Below, piece after piece: positions 8,580 through 17,288 of a stretch of 64,000 nucleotides of DNA (positions are counted from its first letter, which is position 1; each line of letters begins with the position of its first letter). The notes under the pieces were generated by a model. The model was given only the letters and a program-made list of their open reading frames with translations, was not told where the DNA came from and made no database searches. A program made the translations under genes and the position numbers. Source of the stretch: Streptomyces sp. SID14478 (GTDB taxonomy: Bacteria > Actinomycetota > Actinomycetes > Streptomycetales > Streptomycetaceae). Where the stretch lies: NCBI RefSeq assembly GCF_010548525.1, contig NZ_JAAGMG010000627.1:38506-102505 (forward strand). Reading direction: 5' to 3'.

Positions 8580-9227
8580 GTGTCCCAGACCCCTGAGCCC
8601 GGCGGCCCTCAAGCCGCCCCCGAATCATTCTTCGCCGCGTACGCCGCTTTGCAGGACATGACCAGCACCGCAGCGGCCGCCCACCACCCGGCAGCCACCG
8701 AGGCCGGACCCCAGGTCAACGCGGCGCTGGACGCACTCGTCCTGCTGCGCGAACTACGGGGACAGATCGCAGGCTGGGAAGCGTCCCTGATCGGCACCGC
8801 CCGCCAGGCGGGAGCCAGCTGGGACAGCCTCGCCCGGCCTCTGGGCGTCAACAGCCGCCAGGCCGCAGAGCGCCGCTACCTGAGACTGCTGCCCGGCGCG
8901 GCGGGCACTACCGGCGACCAACGCGCCCAGGCCGTTCGCGACGAACGCGCCGAACAACGCACTCTCGACACCTGGGCCCGGGCCCATGCCGGGGATCTGC
9001 GTCAGCTCGCCGGCAGGATCACCGCCCTCGCCGCTCTCCCGTCGGCAGCACAGCCGGCACTCGACCGCCTTCGCCAAGCCCTCACCCACGACGACGCCGC
9101 CCGGCTCCTGGCCCCGCTCACCGATGTACACGTCCACCTGCCCGCAGGCACCGCGCTGACCCGAGAAGTCCGCACCACTCTCCAGCAAGTCGACGAACGG
9201 ACTGCCGCCGGCAAAAAGCCCCACTGA
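8580..9227 (+). CDS. rheA: RheA-like HSP18 transcriptional repressor
   Basis: 215 residues from a GTG with GGAGG four bases upstream. It is rich in Ala and Leu and mostly helical. WDSLARPLGVNSRQAAERRYLRL near residues 82-102 reads as a DNA-binding helix-turn-helix. Length and divergent placement next to hsp18, plus two operators of the RheA class in the shared promoter, support assignment as the hsp18 repressor. In S. albus RheA is itself a thermosensor that loses DNA binding on heating; that property is known for the family and only inferred here. The assignment rests mainly on context and operators. Confidence 0.75.
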   Translation: MSQTPEPGGPQAAPESFFAAYAALQDMTSTAAAAHHPAATEAGPQVNAALDALVLLRELRGQIAGWEASLIGTARQAGASWDSLARPLGVNSRQAAERRYLRLLPGAAGTTGDQRAQAVRDERAEQRTLDTWARAHAGDLRQLAGRITALAALPSAAQPALDRLRQALTHDDAARLLAPLTDVHVHLPAGTALTREVRTTLQQVDERTAAGKKPH

Positions 9228-9400
9228 CTCTCCGGCGCACGCCGTTGACATGCCTGGCCAGTGCTTACGACGCATGAGGCCGATGGGGCCCAAAACACGG
9301 GCAGGTACGTGCCAGCAGCCTCCCGTTGCTCCCTTCTGGATTGCGCGTCGCCGACCGTCCGGCCCCTGTGGCGATGGCCACTGAGCCGGACCAGACACAC

Positions 9401-9435
9401 GAGGGCGGTCCCGGCCTGTGGCCGGGACCGCCCTC
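9401..9435. terminator. strong hairpin, likely terminator
   Basis: Perfect 16-base stem (9401-9416 with 9420-9435) and a 3-base loop, lying 17 bases beyond the stop of the LPFR gene on the minus strand and 173 bases after the RheA-like gene. It may serve both convergent transcripts. Confidence 0.75.
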
Positions 9436-9452
9436 TACTTGGTGCCCGCGTG

Positions 9453-9581
9453 TCAGTGGTTTCCGTGAGCGCTGGCAGAAGCACCACCGAAGAGCCGCGC
9501 GACTGCGCGGAACGGAAGCGTGACAACCGTGGCGATGGCTCCACCAATCGATCGCAGAACATCTGCAATGGCCTTCAGCAT
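9453..9581 (-). CDS. LPFR-type micropeptide
   Basis: 42 residues from an ATG preceded by GGAGGT with good spacing. The peptide contains an amphipathic/hydrophobic segment IGGAIATVVTLPFRAVARLF with the LPFR motif that names a family of very short Streptomyces proteins. It ends in a His-rich tail. It is probably membrane-associated; the function of the family is not known to me. A strong terminator follows. A longer in-frame extension upstream has no ribosome-binding site. Confidence 0.7.
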   Translation of the reverse strand: MLKAIADVLRSIGGAIATVVTLPFRAVARLFGGASASAHGNH

Positions 9582-10061
9582 GACGGGACCTCCAAGAACG
9601 GTTCTTGCTTTCTTTCTTGCACCACGAGCGGTGAACTCCTGCACAAGTTGCTCTCCACTCCGGTTGCCCGACGTCCCACGCTGAAAACCAAGACGTCCAG
9701 CACCGGAATCCCGAGCGGACCACTCACCCTGCCCGCCTGCCGACCGACCGACACGGAGTGTGCCGCAACCACAGGCGACGGCAGACACAGGCAGAGGGGC
9801 AAGGCATGCCCTTCGCGCTGAATGCCGGGCTGCCGGGTCGCGTCACAAGGTCGTGTCGACGCGACGCCCACACATCGAGGGGGTGCACCGCACATCATGC
9901 GAGGCACGCCTTCGTCATGTGCGCTCGGCCTCCGTGCCGTCGAGCTGCAGGTGAGGCGTGCCCGGCGCCGCCTCGCGTCCGGGCCAAGGTGCCATGTGTT
10001 TGAGTTCGTGGCACACAGGGCAGAGCCAGCCTTCCCAAACAAGTGTGCGAGGGTACGGGGC
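9582..10061. other. intergenic, no supported gene
   Basis: About 480 bases between divergently read genes. Open frames here are Arg-rich and lack start signals. It should contain the promoters of the micropeptide gene (minus) and the STAS gene (plus). Confidence 0.4.
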
Positions 10062-10430
10062 ATGACATCAGAACGCCTCGAAACCCGGATTGAGCAGCAC
10101 GGAAGCATCGTGAAGGTAGCGATTTCCGGCGAAGCAGACCTGGAGAGCGTCGCAGAGATCGCAGGCGCGCTCAGCCACGCTCTGCACGATCCGCGCTCCG
10201 AAGCAACAGTGGTCGATCTGTCCGGCCTCGTCTTTGCCGACAGCATGCTCCTCAACCAGCTCCTCAAGACCCATGCCGACCATGGCGAGGCGGAGAAGCC
10301 GTTGCGGATGGCGGGCCCGCTGCAGCCCGGCGTCGGGCGGCTGCTGAAGATCACCGGTTGCGACCAGATCCTCGACGTCGCGGCTGATCTGGAAGCCGCC
10401 CTGGCCGCACTGGACTCGACGGGGAGCTGA
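10062..10430 (+). CDS. STAS-domain anti-sigma factor antagonist
   Basis: 122 residues forming a single STAS domain. The strand VVDLSGLVFADSMLLNQLLK near residues 51-70 holds the Asp-Ser pair of SpoIIAA/RsbV-type proteins; the Ser is the usual phosphorylation site of the partner kinase. Such proteins release sigma factors by binding anti-sigma kinases when unphosphorylated. A GHKL ATPase gene follows after 121 bases on the same strand, a natural partner. The ATG at 10062 was chosen because the STAS domain begins right after it; the ribosome-binding site (GAGGG) is modest. Confidence 0.85.
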   Translation: MTSERLETRIEQHGSIVKVAISGEADLESVAEIAGALSHALHDPRSEATVVDLSGLVFADSMLLNQLLKTHADHGEAEKPLRMAGPLQPGVGRLLKITGCDQILDVAADLEAALAALDSTGS

Positions 10431-10551
10431 AGCACGCCGCCTGGCGCCCCGGCTCTTGTGTGCGGCTGCCGATGTCGGGCAGACGAACCGCAACACACGC
10501 CGTGGACAAGAAAAGGATCAGCCCATAGCCACCGTAGAAAGGACGCTGGAG

Positions 10552-10956
10552 ATGGCGAGCCCTCCCGCTCACCGCACGATGACGGATCTGACCTGCCCCG
10601 AGGCTCGCAGCCACGTCAGGACCGCGCTCCAGCCTCTGCTTGAGACACTGCCGGCCCAGCAAGCCACCCTGCTGCAGCAGGACGCCTGTCTGATCGCCAG
10701 CGAACTTGTCACCAACGCCCTGCTCCACGCGGGCGGCGTCAGGGACTTCCTCGTGAGCATCCAGGGCAGCGCCCTGACCATCCATGTCAGCGACTTCAGC
10801 ACCACCTTGCCCACCCACCGCGCCACAGCGCGCGCAACACCCGGCGGCCACGGCTGGCTGATCATCCAACGGCTCAGCGCCGACGTCGCCATCGAGCCGG
10901 ATGCACTCGGCAAGACCATCAGCGTCACCCTCGACGCGCTCCGCGCGATCGGCTGA
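10552..10956 (+). CDS. GHKL ATPase, anti-sigma-factor-type kinase
   Basis: 134 residues, the size of RsbW/SpoIIAB-like HATPase_c_2 proteins. The N box is ASELVTNALLHAGG near residues 49-62. The G1 box is degenerate (VSDFSTTLP in place of a D-x-G-x-G pattern), while G2 is clear in GGHGWLIIQRLS near 101-112. The family phosphorylates STAS antagonists and binds sigma factors. Placement directly after a Ser-bearing STAS gene suggests a partner-switch pair. AAAGGA lies eight bases before the ATG. Whether the altered G1 box still binds ATP is uncertain. Confidence 0.8.
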   Translation: MASPPAHRTMTDLTCPEARSHVRTALQPLLETLPAQQATLLQQDACLIASELVTNALLHAGGVRDFLVSIQGSALTIHVSDFSTTLPTHRATARATPGGHGWLIIQRLSADVAIEPDALGKTISVTLDALRAIG

Positions 10957-11173
10957 ACGACCCCAGGCCGCACTCCACCTCCCCGCCCTCCTCATTTGGG
11001 CCCGGCGATAGACCGCCGTCAGCGATCGGCCGCTTCGACATCACCGGCGCGCTCATCGGCCTGGCCGGGATGGCAGTCATCATGCGCGCCCCGCGCGACC
11101 ACTGACTTCGACGCTGCATCACGGGAGACCGTGGGCCATCGGATCCCCCGTCGCGTGGAGGGGTGGTGCCGAG

Positions 11174-11752
11174 TCAGGCGGCGACGGCGATACCGATACC
11201 GATCGCGATGAACAGCCAGCCGGTGGTCAGCTCCCAACAGTGGCGGATCTTCGGGCGGGCGAGCAGGGCAAGTAGCCGTGCAGCGACGACGACCAGGGCG
11301 AACCAGTAGAACAGTGCTGCCTTGGGGTTGAGGACGTTGGTGAGGAACCCTTCGCCGAATCCCGAGCGCCATCGTGCGCCGGCCGGCCGGGGCTGGTCCG
11401 ATGCCGGCGACACGGCACCACAGGAGCTGTCTTTGTGCCGAGTTCCTCGGGCGGCGTGCTCCCGTGTGGCACGCCGGGCGGCGAGAGCGGCCCGCGCTCC
11501 GAGGTAGACGAGATAGGCAGCGCCCAGGAGCTTGATGGCGTCGTACACGACGGGCGAACGTGCGGCGATCACCGACAGCCCGATGGCGGCTGCGAGCATG
11601 TGCACGCACAACCCGGCCTGTGCGCCCAGCGCCGCTGCCCGTCCTTTCGACGGGTGCTCGGCGGCCGAGCGCACGACGACCAGGAAGTCCGGTCCGGGGA
11701 CCACGTAGGCCACCAACATCACGCCGATGAAGCCGATGAGGTCGACGGACAT
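11174..11752 (-). CDS. LysE/RhtB-family amino-acid exporter
   Basis: 192 residues, hydrophobic, with about five membrane segments. Diagnostic motifs are VPGPDFLVVVRSA near residues 18-30, ALGAQAGLCVH, GAAYLVYLGARA near 77-88, and GFLTNVLNPKAALFYWFAL near 134-152. It exports amino acids or related small molecules. It is slightly shorter than usual (about 205), and the loop after NVLNPKAALF that normally reads LPQFV is missing. GGAGAACGG precedes the ATG. It is read from its own promoter next to the sigma-factor gene on the same strand. Confidence 0.85.
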   Translation of the reverse strand: MSVDLIGFIGVMLVAYVVPGPDFLVVVRSAAEHPSKGRAAALGAQAGLCVHMLAAAIGLSVIAARSPVVYDAIKLLGAAYLVYLGARAALAARRATREHAARGTRHKDSSCGAVSPASDQPRPAGARWRSGFGEGFLTNVLNPKAALFYWFALVVVAARLLALLARPKIRHCWELTTGWLFIAIGIGIAVAA

Positions 11753-11847
11753 CCGTTCTCCGTTCGTCGGACCATGACAGCCATCTGCCTGTCGAACCGG
11801 CCCGTGGGCCCGCGCCGGGAGTACGGCCTCCTCAAAGCGTCATGGGA

Positions 11848-12717
11848 CTATTCCGTCGTCATCAGGCCGGCGCGCAGGTTTGCGATCACGCGGCTGATCA
11901 GGCGGGAAACGTGCATCTGCGAGCAGCCCAGCTCCTCGCCGATCTCCTGCTGGGTCTTCTCCTCGACGAAGCGCAGATGGATCAGACGGCGGTCGCGCTC
12001 GTTCAGTTCGGCGATGAGCGGGGCCAGGGAGTGGAAGTTCTCCAGGAGTTCGAAGCGGTCCTCGTCGATGCCGATGAAGTCGGCGAGCATCGTCTCGGAC
12101 TCGTCCTCCGCACCGTTCACGGCGGCATCGAGCGAGACACTGTTGTAGCCGTTGGAGGCCTTCTGTGCCTCGGCGACCTCGGCCGGGTCCAGCTGCATCA
12201 ACTCAGCCAGCTCGGCCGTCGAGGGCGCGCGCCCCAGCCGCGTGCGCAACTCCTCGGTGGCCTTGGACAGTTCAAGGCGTGCCTCCTGCAACCGGCGCGG
12301 CACGTGCACCGCCCACGACGTGTCACGGAAGAAGCGCTTGATCTCGCCGGTGATGTAGGGCACGGCGAACGAGGTGAACTCGACCTCGCGGCTCAGATCG
12401 AACCGGTCGATCGCCTTGATCAGGCCGATGGTGCCGACCTGGATGATGTCCTCCATGTCCTGCGGGCCACGGTGCTTGAATCGGCTGGCCGCGTACTGCA
12501 CCAGGGACAGGTTCATCTCGATCAGCACATTGCGCACGTAGCTGTACTCGTGCGTGCCTTCCTCGAGCTGTGTGAGGCGGTCGAAGAAGTGCCGGCCTAT
12601 CTCGCGGGCATCCTTGGGCCGCACGGATGCCGGGTCGGCGTAGGCCTGCTCGATCAGCTGATCCTGCACGCTGTCGGCAGTGGCGTGCGCCCGGTGGTCA
12701 ACTGCCGTGATGCTCAT
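11848..12717 (-). CDS. SigB/SigF-type stress sigma factor
   Basis: 289 residues from the ATG at 12717; an in-frame extension to 12873 crosses the promoter region and is rejected. Region 2 is clear (LIEMNLSLVQYAASRF, then DIIQVGTIGLIKAIDRFD near residues 88-105, FTSFAVPYITGEIKRFFRD), region 3 follows (VPRRLQEARLELSKA), and region 4 is ERDRRLIHLRFVEEKTQQEI plus SQMHVSRLISR near the C-terminus. This is the SigB/F/G group controlled by anti-sigma kinases and STAS antagonists, both present nearby. It probably directs a general or osmotic stress regulon. Confidence 0.93.
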   Translation of the reverse strand: MSITAVDHRAHATADSVQDQLIEQAYADPASVRPKDAREIGRHFFDRLTQLEEGTHEYSYVRNVLIEMNLSLVQYAASRFKHRGPQDMEDIIQVGTIGLIKAIDRFDLSREVEFTSFAVPYITGEIKRFFRDTSWAVHVPRRLQEARLELSKATEELRTRLGRAPSTAELAELMQLDPAEVAEAQKASNGYNSVSLDAAVNGAEDESETMLADFIGIDEDRFELLENFHSLAPLIAELNERDRRLIHLRFVEEKTQQEIGEELGCSQMHVSRLISRVIANLRAGLMTTE

Positions 12718-12791
12718 GGTGGTCCCGCCCCTGTCTCTCGAAGTCCGCCTGCAGTTCTCTGCCTTCGCGCGGTTGCCCTCATCCGGCGCAT

Positions 12792-12814
12792 TCACACACA
12801 TCACAAATGTGTGA
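12792..12814. promoter_or_regulatory. palindrome upstream of the sigma-factor gene
   Basis: CACACAT-N5-ATGTGTG (12795-12813) sits 78 bases before the sigma start. The arms also pair in an alternative TCACAC...GTGTGA register. It looks like a dimeric regulator site; no binder can be named. Confidence 0.4.
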
Positions 12815-12879
12815 CGGCGGCCACATCCATGGCCTCGGTATGTGGCCCGTGTCGGTGAGACCTGACCGCCCATGACCGT

Positions 12880-14088
12880 CTACCGGTCGAACGGCTCGTG
12901 GGAGGTCTGGTCCAGGACTTGGCAGGCGTATTCAAGGTCGTCCACCAGGCGGATGGCCTCGGCCAGGAGGGTGCCGTACGGGCGCGTGGTGTCCAGAACG
13001 GGGGTTGCTGCCTGTCGGGCGTATTCGGTGAGGGCGTCGAGTTGTTCGCGTGCTCCCTGGGCTGCTTGCTTCAGCGCACCGGTCTGCTGTGCAAGGAAGT
13101 TCTCGTCCACGCCGCTGAGGCGTTTGGTGATCTCACAGCATGCGGCGAGGAGCTTGCCGTAGGCGATGAGGAAGCCGCCGCGGCCGGTGTCTGATGTCTC
13201 GTCCTGCTGGGCGTAGGTGAGGCTGCGGCACAGAGCGCCGACCTGTCCGGCCACTCGTTCCAGGGAGTTGACGACGCCGCGGTATCCGGTGAAGTCGCCG
13301 TGCCGGCGGTGGGTGCGCAGGATGCGGCGCGGGTTGTAGGCCAGGGACTCGCGGGCGCGGGTGACGGCGTCTTGCGCCTGGGCGGCCAGCGGCAGCAGGT
13401 CTGCGGAGCGGCGCTGCCAGGAGGCCGTCTGATTTTCGTCGAGGCTCTGTTCTGTGAGGGCGTGTTCGATGTCCGTCAGCACGTCGCAGGTGGCGTGCGC
13501 GAGAGCACGCAGGGCCTGTTCCGCTGTGCGGTTCCGCAGTGGGGGGAAGAGCACCAGGTTGATGACGGTGCCGATGGCGCAGCCCGTGAGGACCAGTGCC
13601 ACGATCTGGCCGAGCGCGGCCCACTGCTGGTGGCCCGGCACGGTGACGTAGGTGGAGAACGCGAACATGGCCGCCGTGGCGACTTGGCCGCCTTCGGTGC
13701 GCAGGGCACGCCAGCGGCCGATGATGAGGGCGAGCGCGGTGACGGTGGCGAAGGTGATGAGGTGAGGGCCGATGAGCTGGCCCAGGATCCCCTGAACCAG
13801 TACCCCGGCAGCGACCGCGGCGACATAGCGCAGGGATTGCCACAGCGACTGGTAGACCGTCACCTGCATGATGGCGACCGCGGAGAAGGGCGCGAAGGCC
13901 GGGGACTGGGCGTGCCACAGGTCGGAGGAGACGTACCAGCACGCCGTCGCGGCCAGCGTCGACTTGCTGATCATGAGGGTGACGTGGCGCTCGTGTCCGT
14001 CCGTTCCCCAGGCGCGGCTGAGCCAGCCTCGTGCGCGGGCCCAGTGATCTGCGATCCGGCTGCGCAGCGGGGCCTGCGGCGTGTTCAT
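12880..14088 (-). CDS. FUSC-family membrane protein
   Basis: 402 residues from the ATG at 14088 with AGGAG seven bases upstream. The N-terminal half has about five to six membrane segments typical of the FUSC/aromatic-acid exporter family (SKSTLAATACWYVSS, AFAPFSAVAIMQVTVY, YVAAVAAGVLVQGILGQLIG, IGTVINLVLFPP). The C-terminal half is a long helical cytoplasmic domain. The family is linked to export of aromatic or organic acids, but many actinobacterial members are uncharacterised. It lies upstream of the sigma gene on the same strand, 162 bases apart. Confidence 0.8.
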   Translation of the reverse strand: MNTPQAPLRSRIADHWARARGWLSRAWGTDGHERHVTLMISKSTLAATACWYVSSDLWHAQSPAFAPFSAVAIMQVTVYQSLWQSLRYVAAVAAGVLVQGILGQLIGPHLITFATVTALALIIGRWRALRTEGGQVATAAMFAFSTYVTVPGHQQWAALGQIVALVLTGCAIGTVINLVLFPPLRNRTAEQALRALAHATCDVLTDIEHALTEQSLDENQTASWQRRSADLLPLAAQAQDAVTRARESLAYNPRRILRTHRRHGDFTGYRGVVNSLERVAGQVGALCRSLTYAQQDETSDTGRGGFLIAYGKLLAACCEITKRLSGVDENFLAQQTGALKQAAQGAREQLDALTEYARQAATPVLDTTRPYGTLLAEAIRLVDDLEYACQVLDQTSHEPFDR

Positions 14089-14561
14089 CAAGGTCTCCTA
14101 AGCCCTGCCGCCTCTCATGCCGAGGAGCGCAGCAGTCATGTGCTGTATTGCGTGGATCCGTGAGCGGGCGGCGGAACTATCGGTCCCCTCCGGCACCAGA
14201 ACGTGGCGTCAGGGGACGCGGCTCAACAAGGCCCGGACCGCCTCGGAGCGGGGCATCAGCATCGGCGGATCCTTCTACGTACAGGTGCAAACCGCACCCC
14301 ATTGCCCCGTCTCACAGCAATTCACGCCTACGAGCCGTGTGATCGCCCGCACAAGGACGCCGGACACGCCTACTATCGTTGCCATAGGGCAAGTGTTAAC
14401 CGCTGCGGCCCCAGCCGGGAGCATCAGGAGCGGACCATCTTCTGCCGTCACAGAGCATCACTGGACCCGTGAAACGCGAAACAAATTTCCGGTCTCAGTT
14501 GACGTGCTTCCAAGTTCGTATCAAGCTGTCGGAACTCAACAGGACAGCGGGAGGTAGGACG
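14089..14561. other. intergenic between divergent genes
   Basis: About 470 bases between the FUSC gene and a STAS gene. No coding sequence is supported; it must hold two divergent promoters. Confidence 0.4.
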
Positions 14562-15017
14562 GTGCTCAGCGGGACGCAACAGGCCTGGACAGCGCTGTAT
14601 CTGCGCGATGAGCCGCACGGCATCCGCATCGCTCCCTCGGCCCCACTCGTCGAGGCACACGACCGCGGCGAGCGGATCAGCGTGACGGTGTACGGCGACG
14701 TGGACATCGATGTCGCCCCTGCCCTCCACGACGCGCTGCAGCAGGCACTTCGCCGGTCGGCCGCGGGCTTGGATCTGGAACTGGAGCCTCTCCGGTTCTG
14801 CGACGCGGCCGGGCTCCGCGTCCTGCTCCAGGTACGAGAGTCAGCCCTCGAGTCGGGCAAGACGGTCTACATCCGCTCCGCCAGTCCACTCGTCACGCGG
14901 CTCCTGGAAATCACCCGCACTGGCGCGCTCTTCGCGGGAACCACCCCCCACGAACCGGCGTCGAGGGAATCCGAGCATCGGCCTGCCCCTCTCCCCCGGC
15001 GTGGAGAACTCGCCTGA
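14562..15017 (+). CDS. STAS-domain protein lacking the phosphoserine
   Basis: 151 residues from a GTG with GGGAGGT six bases upstream; a start at 14469 is possible but has no ribosome-binding site. The STAS fold is visible from ISVTVYGDVDIDVAPALHDAL through LDLELEPLRFCDAAGLRVLLQ and IRSASPLVTRLLEITR. The position that is Asp-Ser in classic antagonists is Asp-Ala here (CDAAGL), so it cannot be switched by Ser phosphorylation in the usual way. It may be a constitutively active antagonist or have another role. About 25 residues of a charged, Pro-rich tail follow the domain. Confidence 0.8.
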   Translation: MLSGTQQAWTALYLRDEPHGIRIAPSAPLVEAHDRGERISVTVYGDVDIDVAPALHDALQQALRRSAAGLDLELEPLRFCDAAGLRVLLQVRESALESGKTVYIRSASPLVTRLLEITRTGALFAGTTPHEPASRESEHRPAPLPRRGELA

Positions 15018-15681
15018 TCCACCCTGTACTTGCTCCAGCCCCACCCGCCCGAACGACGCGGCCTGGTCGGTGCAGGATCAGGGCGCGTCGTCGCCCTTCC
15101 ACGTCGCATACGTTCGGATCACCCTCCCGCGAACGGAACTGGGCCTGCCCGAAGAACTGCGAGTTCCAACGTGCACCCACCCAGCCACGCCTCCTGGATC
15201 TGGGAATGGGCCTCCGGCACGCCGACGCCTGGAGACGGCTCCCTGAACAGGGGTGACCTGCCCGCTGAGAACGATGGACTCTCAAGGTGCGGAAGGTTCA
15301 CAAGGACGGGCCCGCATCATCTGAGGGTTCCCTCTCAGGGGTACAGCGCACGATAGGCGGCGGTTCGGTGACGCCATGGGCCGGCCTTTATGCAGGACCA
15401 AAGCCCTTTGCACGGACCCCGAGAAACCCTCTACCCTTTCCTGGTTGTCGACCATTTCCTACCCGAGGTGACTCCGATCCGCCAGGCCCAGTAGCCGTTC
15501 GTCTTGAGGCTCCATTCCAGCTGTCCGCCACCGCGGACCCCTGACGCATGCCTCGACGACGGCGCCCTCCAACGGCCTGGGCCCGTTGCATCCTTGACGC
15601 TTTCACCCTGTCGCGCCGCGCGCGGACAGCGGCCTGCCCAGGCCCGTCCCCCTCCCGCTGCTCGCGAACAGAAAGCACACC
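15018..15681. other. intergenic, no supported gene
   Basis: About 660 bases. Short open frames are Pro/Arg-rich without start signals. A possible promoter for the MFS gene is TTGCAC then 18 bases and TACCCT around 15407-15436; this is a pattern match only. Confidence 0.35.
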
Positions 15682-17112
15682 ATGTTCACCCGCACCCCCA
15701 GCCCGGCCGTCAAAGGCCGTAGCAGTACGGTCATCTTGGCCGTGGTGCTGATCGCCGAGCTGATGAATGCGCTCGACGCCTCCATCGTCTACACCGCGCT
15801 CCCCTTGATCCAGCAGGACACCGGCGCCTCCAGCGCCGCAATGCAGTGGATCCCGGCTGCCTACGCACTCGCCTTCGCCCTCGGCCTGATCACCGGCGGA
15901 CGCCTCGGCGACCTGTTCGGCCGCAAAAGCGTCTTCCTCACCGGCACCGCCATCTTCACCCTGGCCTCCCTGCTGTGCGGGATCGCTAGCGGCCCGGGCC
16001 TGCTGGTGGCGGCGCGCGCCGTGCAGGGCGCCGGCGCGGCGGTGATGGTGCCGCAGGTCCTGGCCACCCTCGCGGTCACCTTCGACGGCCCGTCCCGGGC
16101 CCGGGCCTTCGGCCTGTACGGGGTGGTCATGTCACTGGGCGGAATCCTGGGCCCCGCGCTCGGTGCCGTTCTCACCGCCGCTGATGTCGCCGGTCTGGGC
16201 TGGCAGATGATCTTCCTGATCAATCTGCCGATCGGCCTGGCCACCCTGACCCTCGGCCGGCGGTTCCTGCCCGAGTCTCGTGCTTTGCGGGCACAGCGCC
16301 TGGACTTGGCCGGCGTGGTGCTCTCCACTGCCGCGATGTTGCTGGTCACTTACCCGCTCACCGTGGGCGGCGAGCGGCACTGGCCCGCTTGGAGTCTGCT
16401 CATGCTGGCCGCGGGAGCCGTGCTGCTGGCCGTCTTCGTACTCCACCAGCGTGCCAGGACCGCCCGGGGCAGGTCGGCGCTTGTCGCCCTCGCATTGTTC
16501 AGGAACCGGGCTTTTACCGGCGGGCTGGCCGCGCAGCTGACCTTCGGTCTGATGCTCGGCGTATTTCTGCTGACCTGGGTCCTGTTCATGCAGGACGGTC
16601 TGGGCCTCACGCCGTGGCAGTTCGCACCGGCCAACATCGCCATCTCCGTCGGCGGCATGGCAGGCGCGACGCTCGCCTCCAGGTGGACCGTCCGCCATCA
16701 GCGACGCGTCCCTCAGGCCGGCGCCCTCCTGATCGCCCTCACCCTGACCGGCTACCGGCTGCTGATCACCAGCCAAGGCACCGAGCTGTCCTTCGTGGCC
16801 GCCGCCGCACCGATGCTCCTCATCGGAGTCGGCCTGGGCGCGATCGGTGCCCAGCTGTCCGGCCTCACCCTCGGCCAAGTCCACAACGACGATGCCGGAT
16901 CCGCCGCCGGACTGTTCAACACCGCCATGCAACTGGGCACCACACTCGGCCTCGCCATGGCGTCACTCGTCTTCTTCAAGCACGCCCCCGCAGGCAGCCA
17001 CGGAGCCACCGTGACCACCGCCTTCGCAGGAAGCATCTGGTACATCCTCGCCGCCCTGACGGTGATGTGGGCCCTCATGTTCACCCTGCCCAAACCGACA
17101 CGGGCCCTCTGA
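15682..17112 (+). CDS. MFS multidrug exporter (DHA2, EmrB/QacA type)
   Basis: 476 residues with 14 predicted membrane segments. Motif A is GGRLGDLFGRKSVFLTG near residues 72-88, the motif D1-like LMNALDASIVYTALPLIQ is in helix 1 near 28-45, and motif C is GGILGPALGAVL near 153-164. This is the proton-coupled 14-helix drug exporter class. It is monocistronic, with a hairpin terminator 15 bases after the stop. No neighbouring TetR or MarR regulator is present, which is unusual for this class. The substrate is unknown. Confidence 0.9.
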   Translation: MFTRTPSPAVKGRSSTVILAVVLIAELMNALDASIVYTALPLIQQDTGASSAAMQWIPAAYALAFALGLITGGRLGDLFGRKSVFLTGTAIFTLASLLCGIASGPGLLVAARAVQGAGAAVMVPQVLATLAVTFDGPSRARAFGLYGVVMSLGGILGPALGAVLTAADVAGLGWQMIFLINLPIGLATLTLGRRFLPESRALRAQRLDLAGVVLSTAAMLLVTYPLTVGGERHWPAWSLLMLAAGAVLLAVFVLHQRARTARGRSALVALALFRNRAFTGGLAAQLTFGLMLGVFLLTWVLFMQDGLGLTPWQFAPANIAISVGGMAGATLASRWTVRHQRRVPQAGALLIALTLTGYRLLITSQGTELSFVAAAAPMLLIGVGLGAIGAQLSGLTLGQVHNDDAGSAAGLFNTAMQLGTTLGLAMASLVFFKHAPAGSHGATVTTAFAGSIWYILAALTVMWALMFTLPKPTRAL

Positions 17113-17127
17113 CCGACAGGCCAGGAT

Positions 17128-17159
17128 CCCTCGATGGCCGGATACCCGGCCATCGAGGG
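17128..17159 (+). terminator. terminator of the MFS gene
   Basis: Perfect 14-base stem (17128-17141 with 17146-17159) and a 4-base loop directly after the MFS stop codon. Confidence 0.8.
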
Positions 17160-17288
17160 GAGAAAGGCACCCACCCAGAGCTCAGCGAAGTACTGTCGTG
17201 AATAGGGTTCCGGGAGGCATCCCGCGTCACTCGGACCCGGAACTTCGCACGGCCAACGTGCCGTCGGCGCAATTCCGATGCGACGAGG

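Noticed and set aside
15407..15436. TTGCAC / TACCCT promoter pair before the MFS gene
   Set aside because: Only one of two boxes matches well and it lies 240 bases from the start; kept as a remark, not as a feature.
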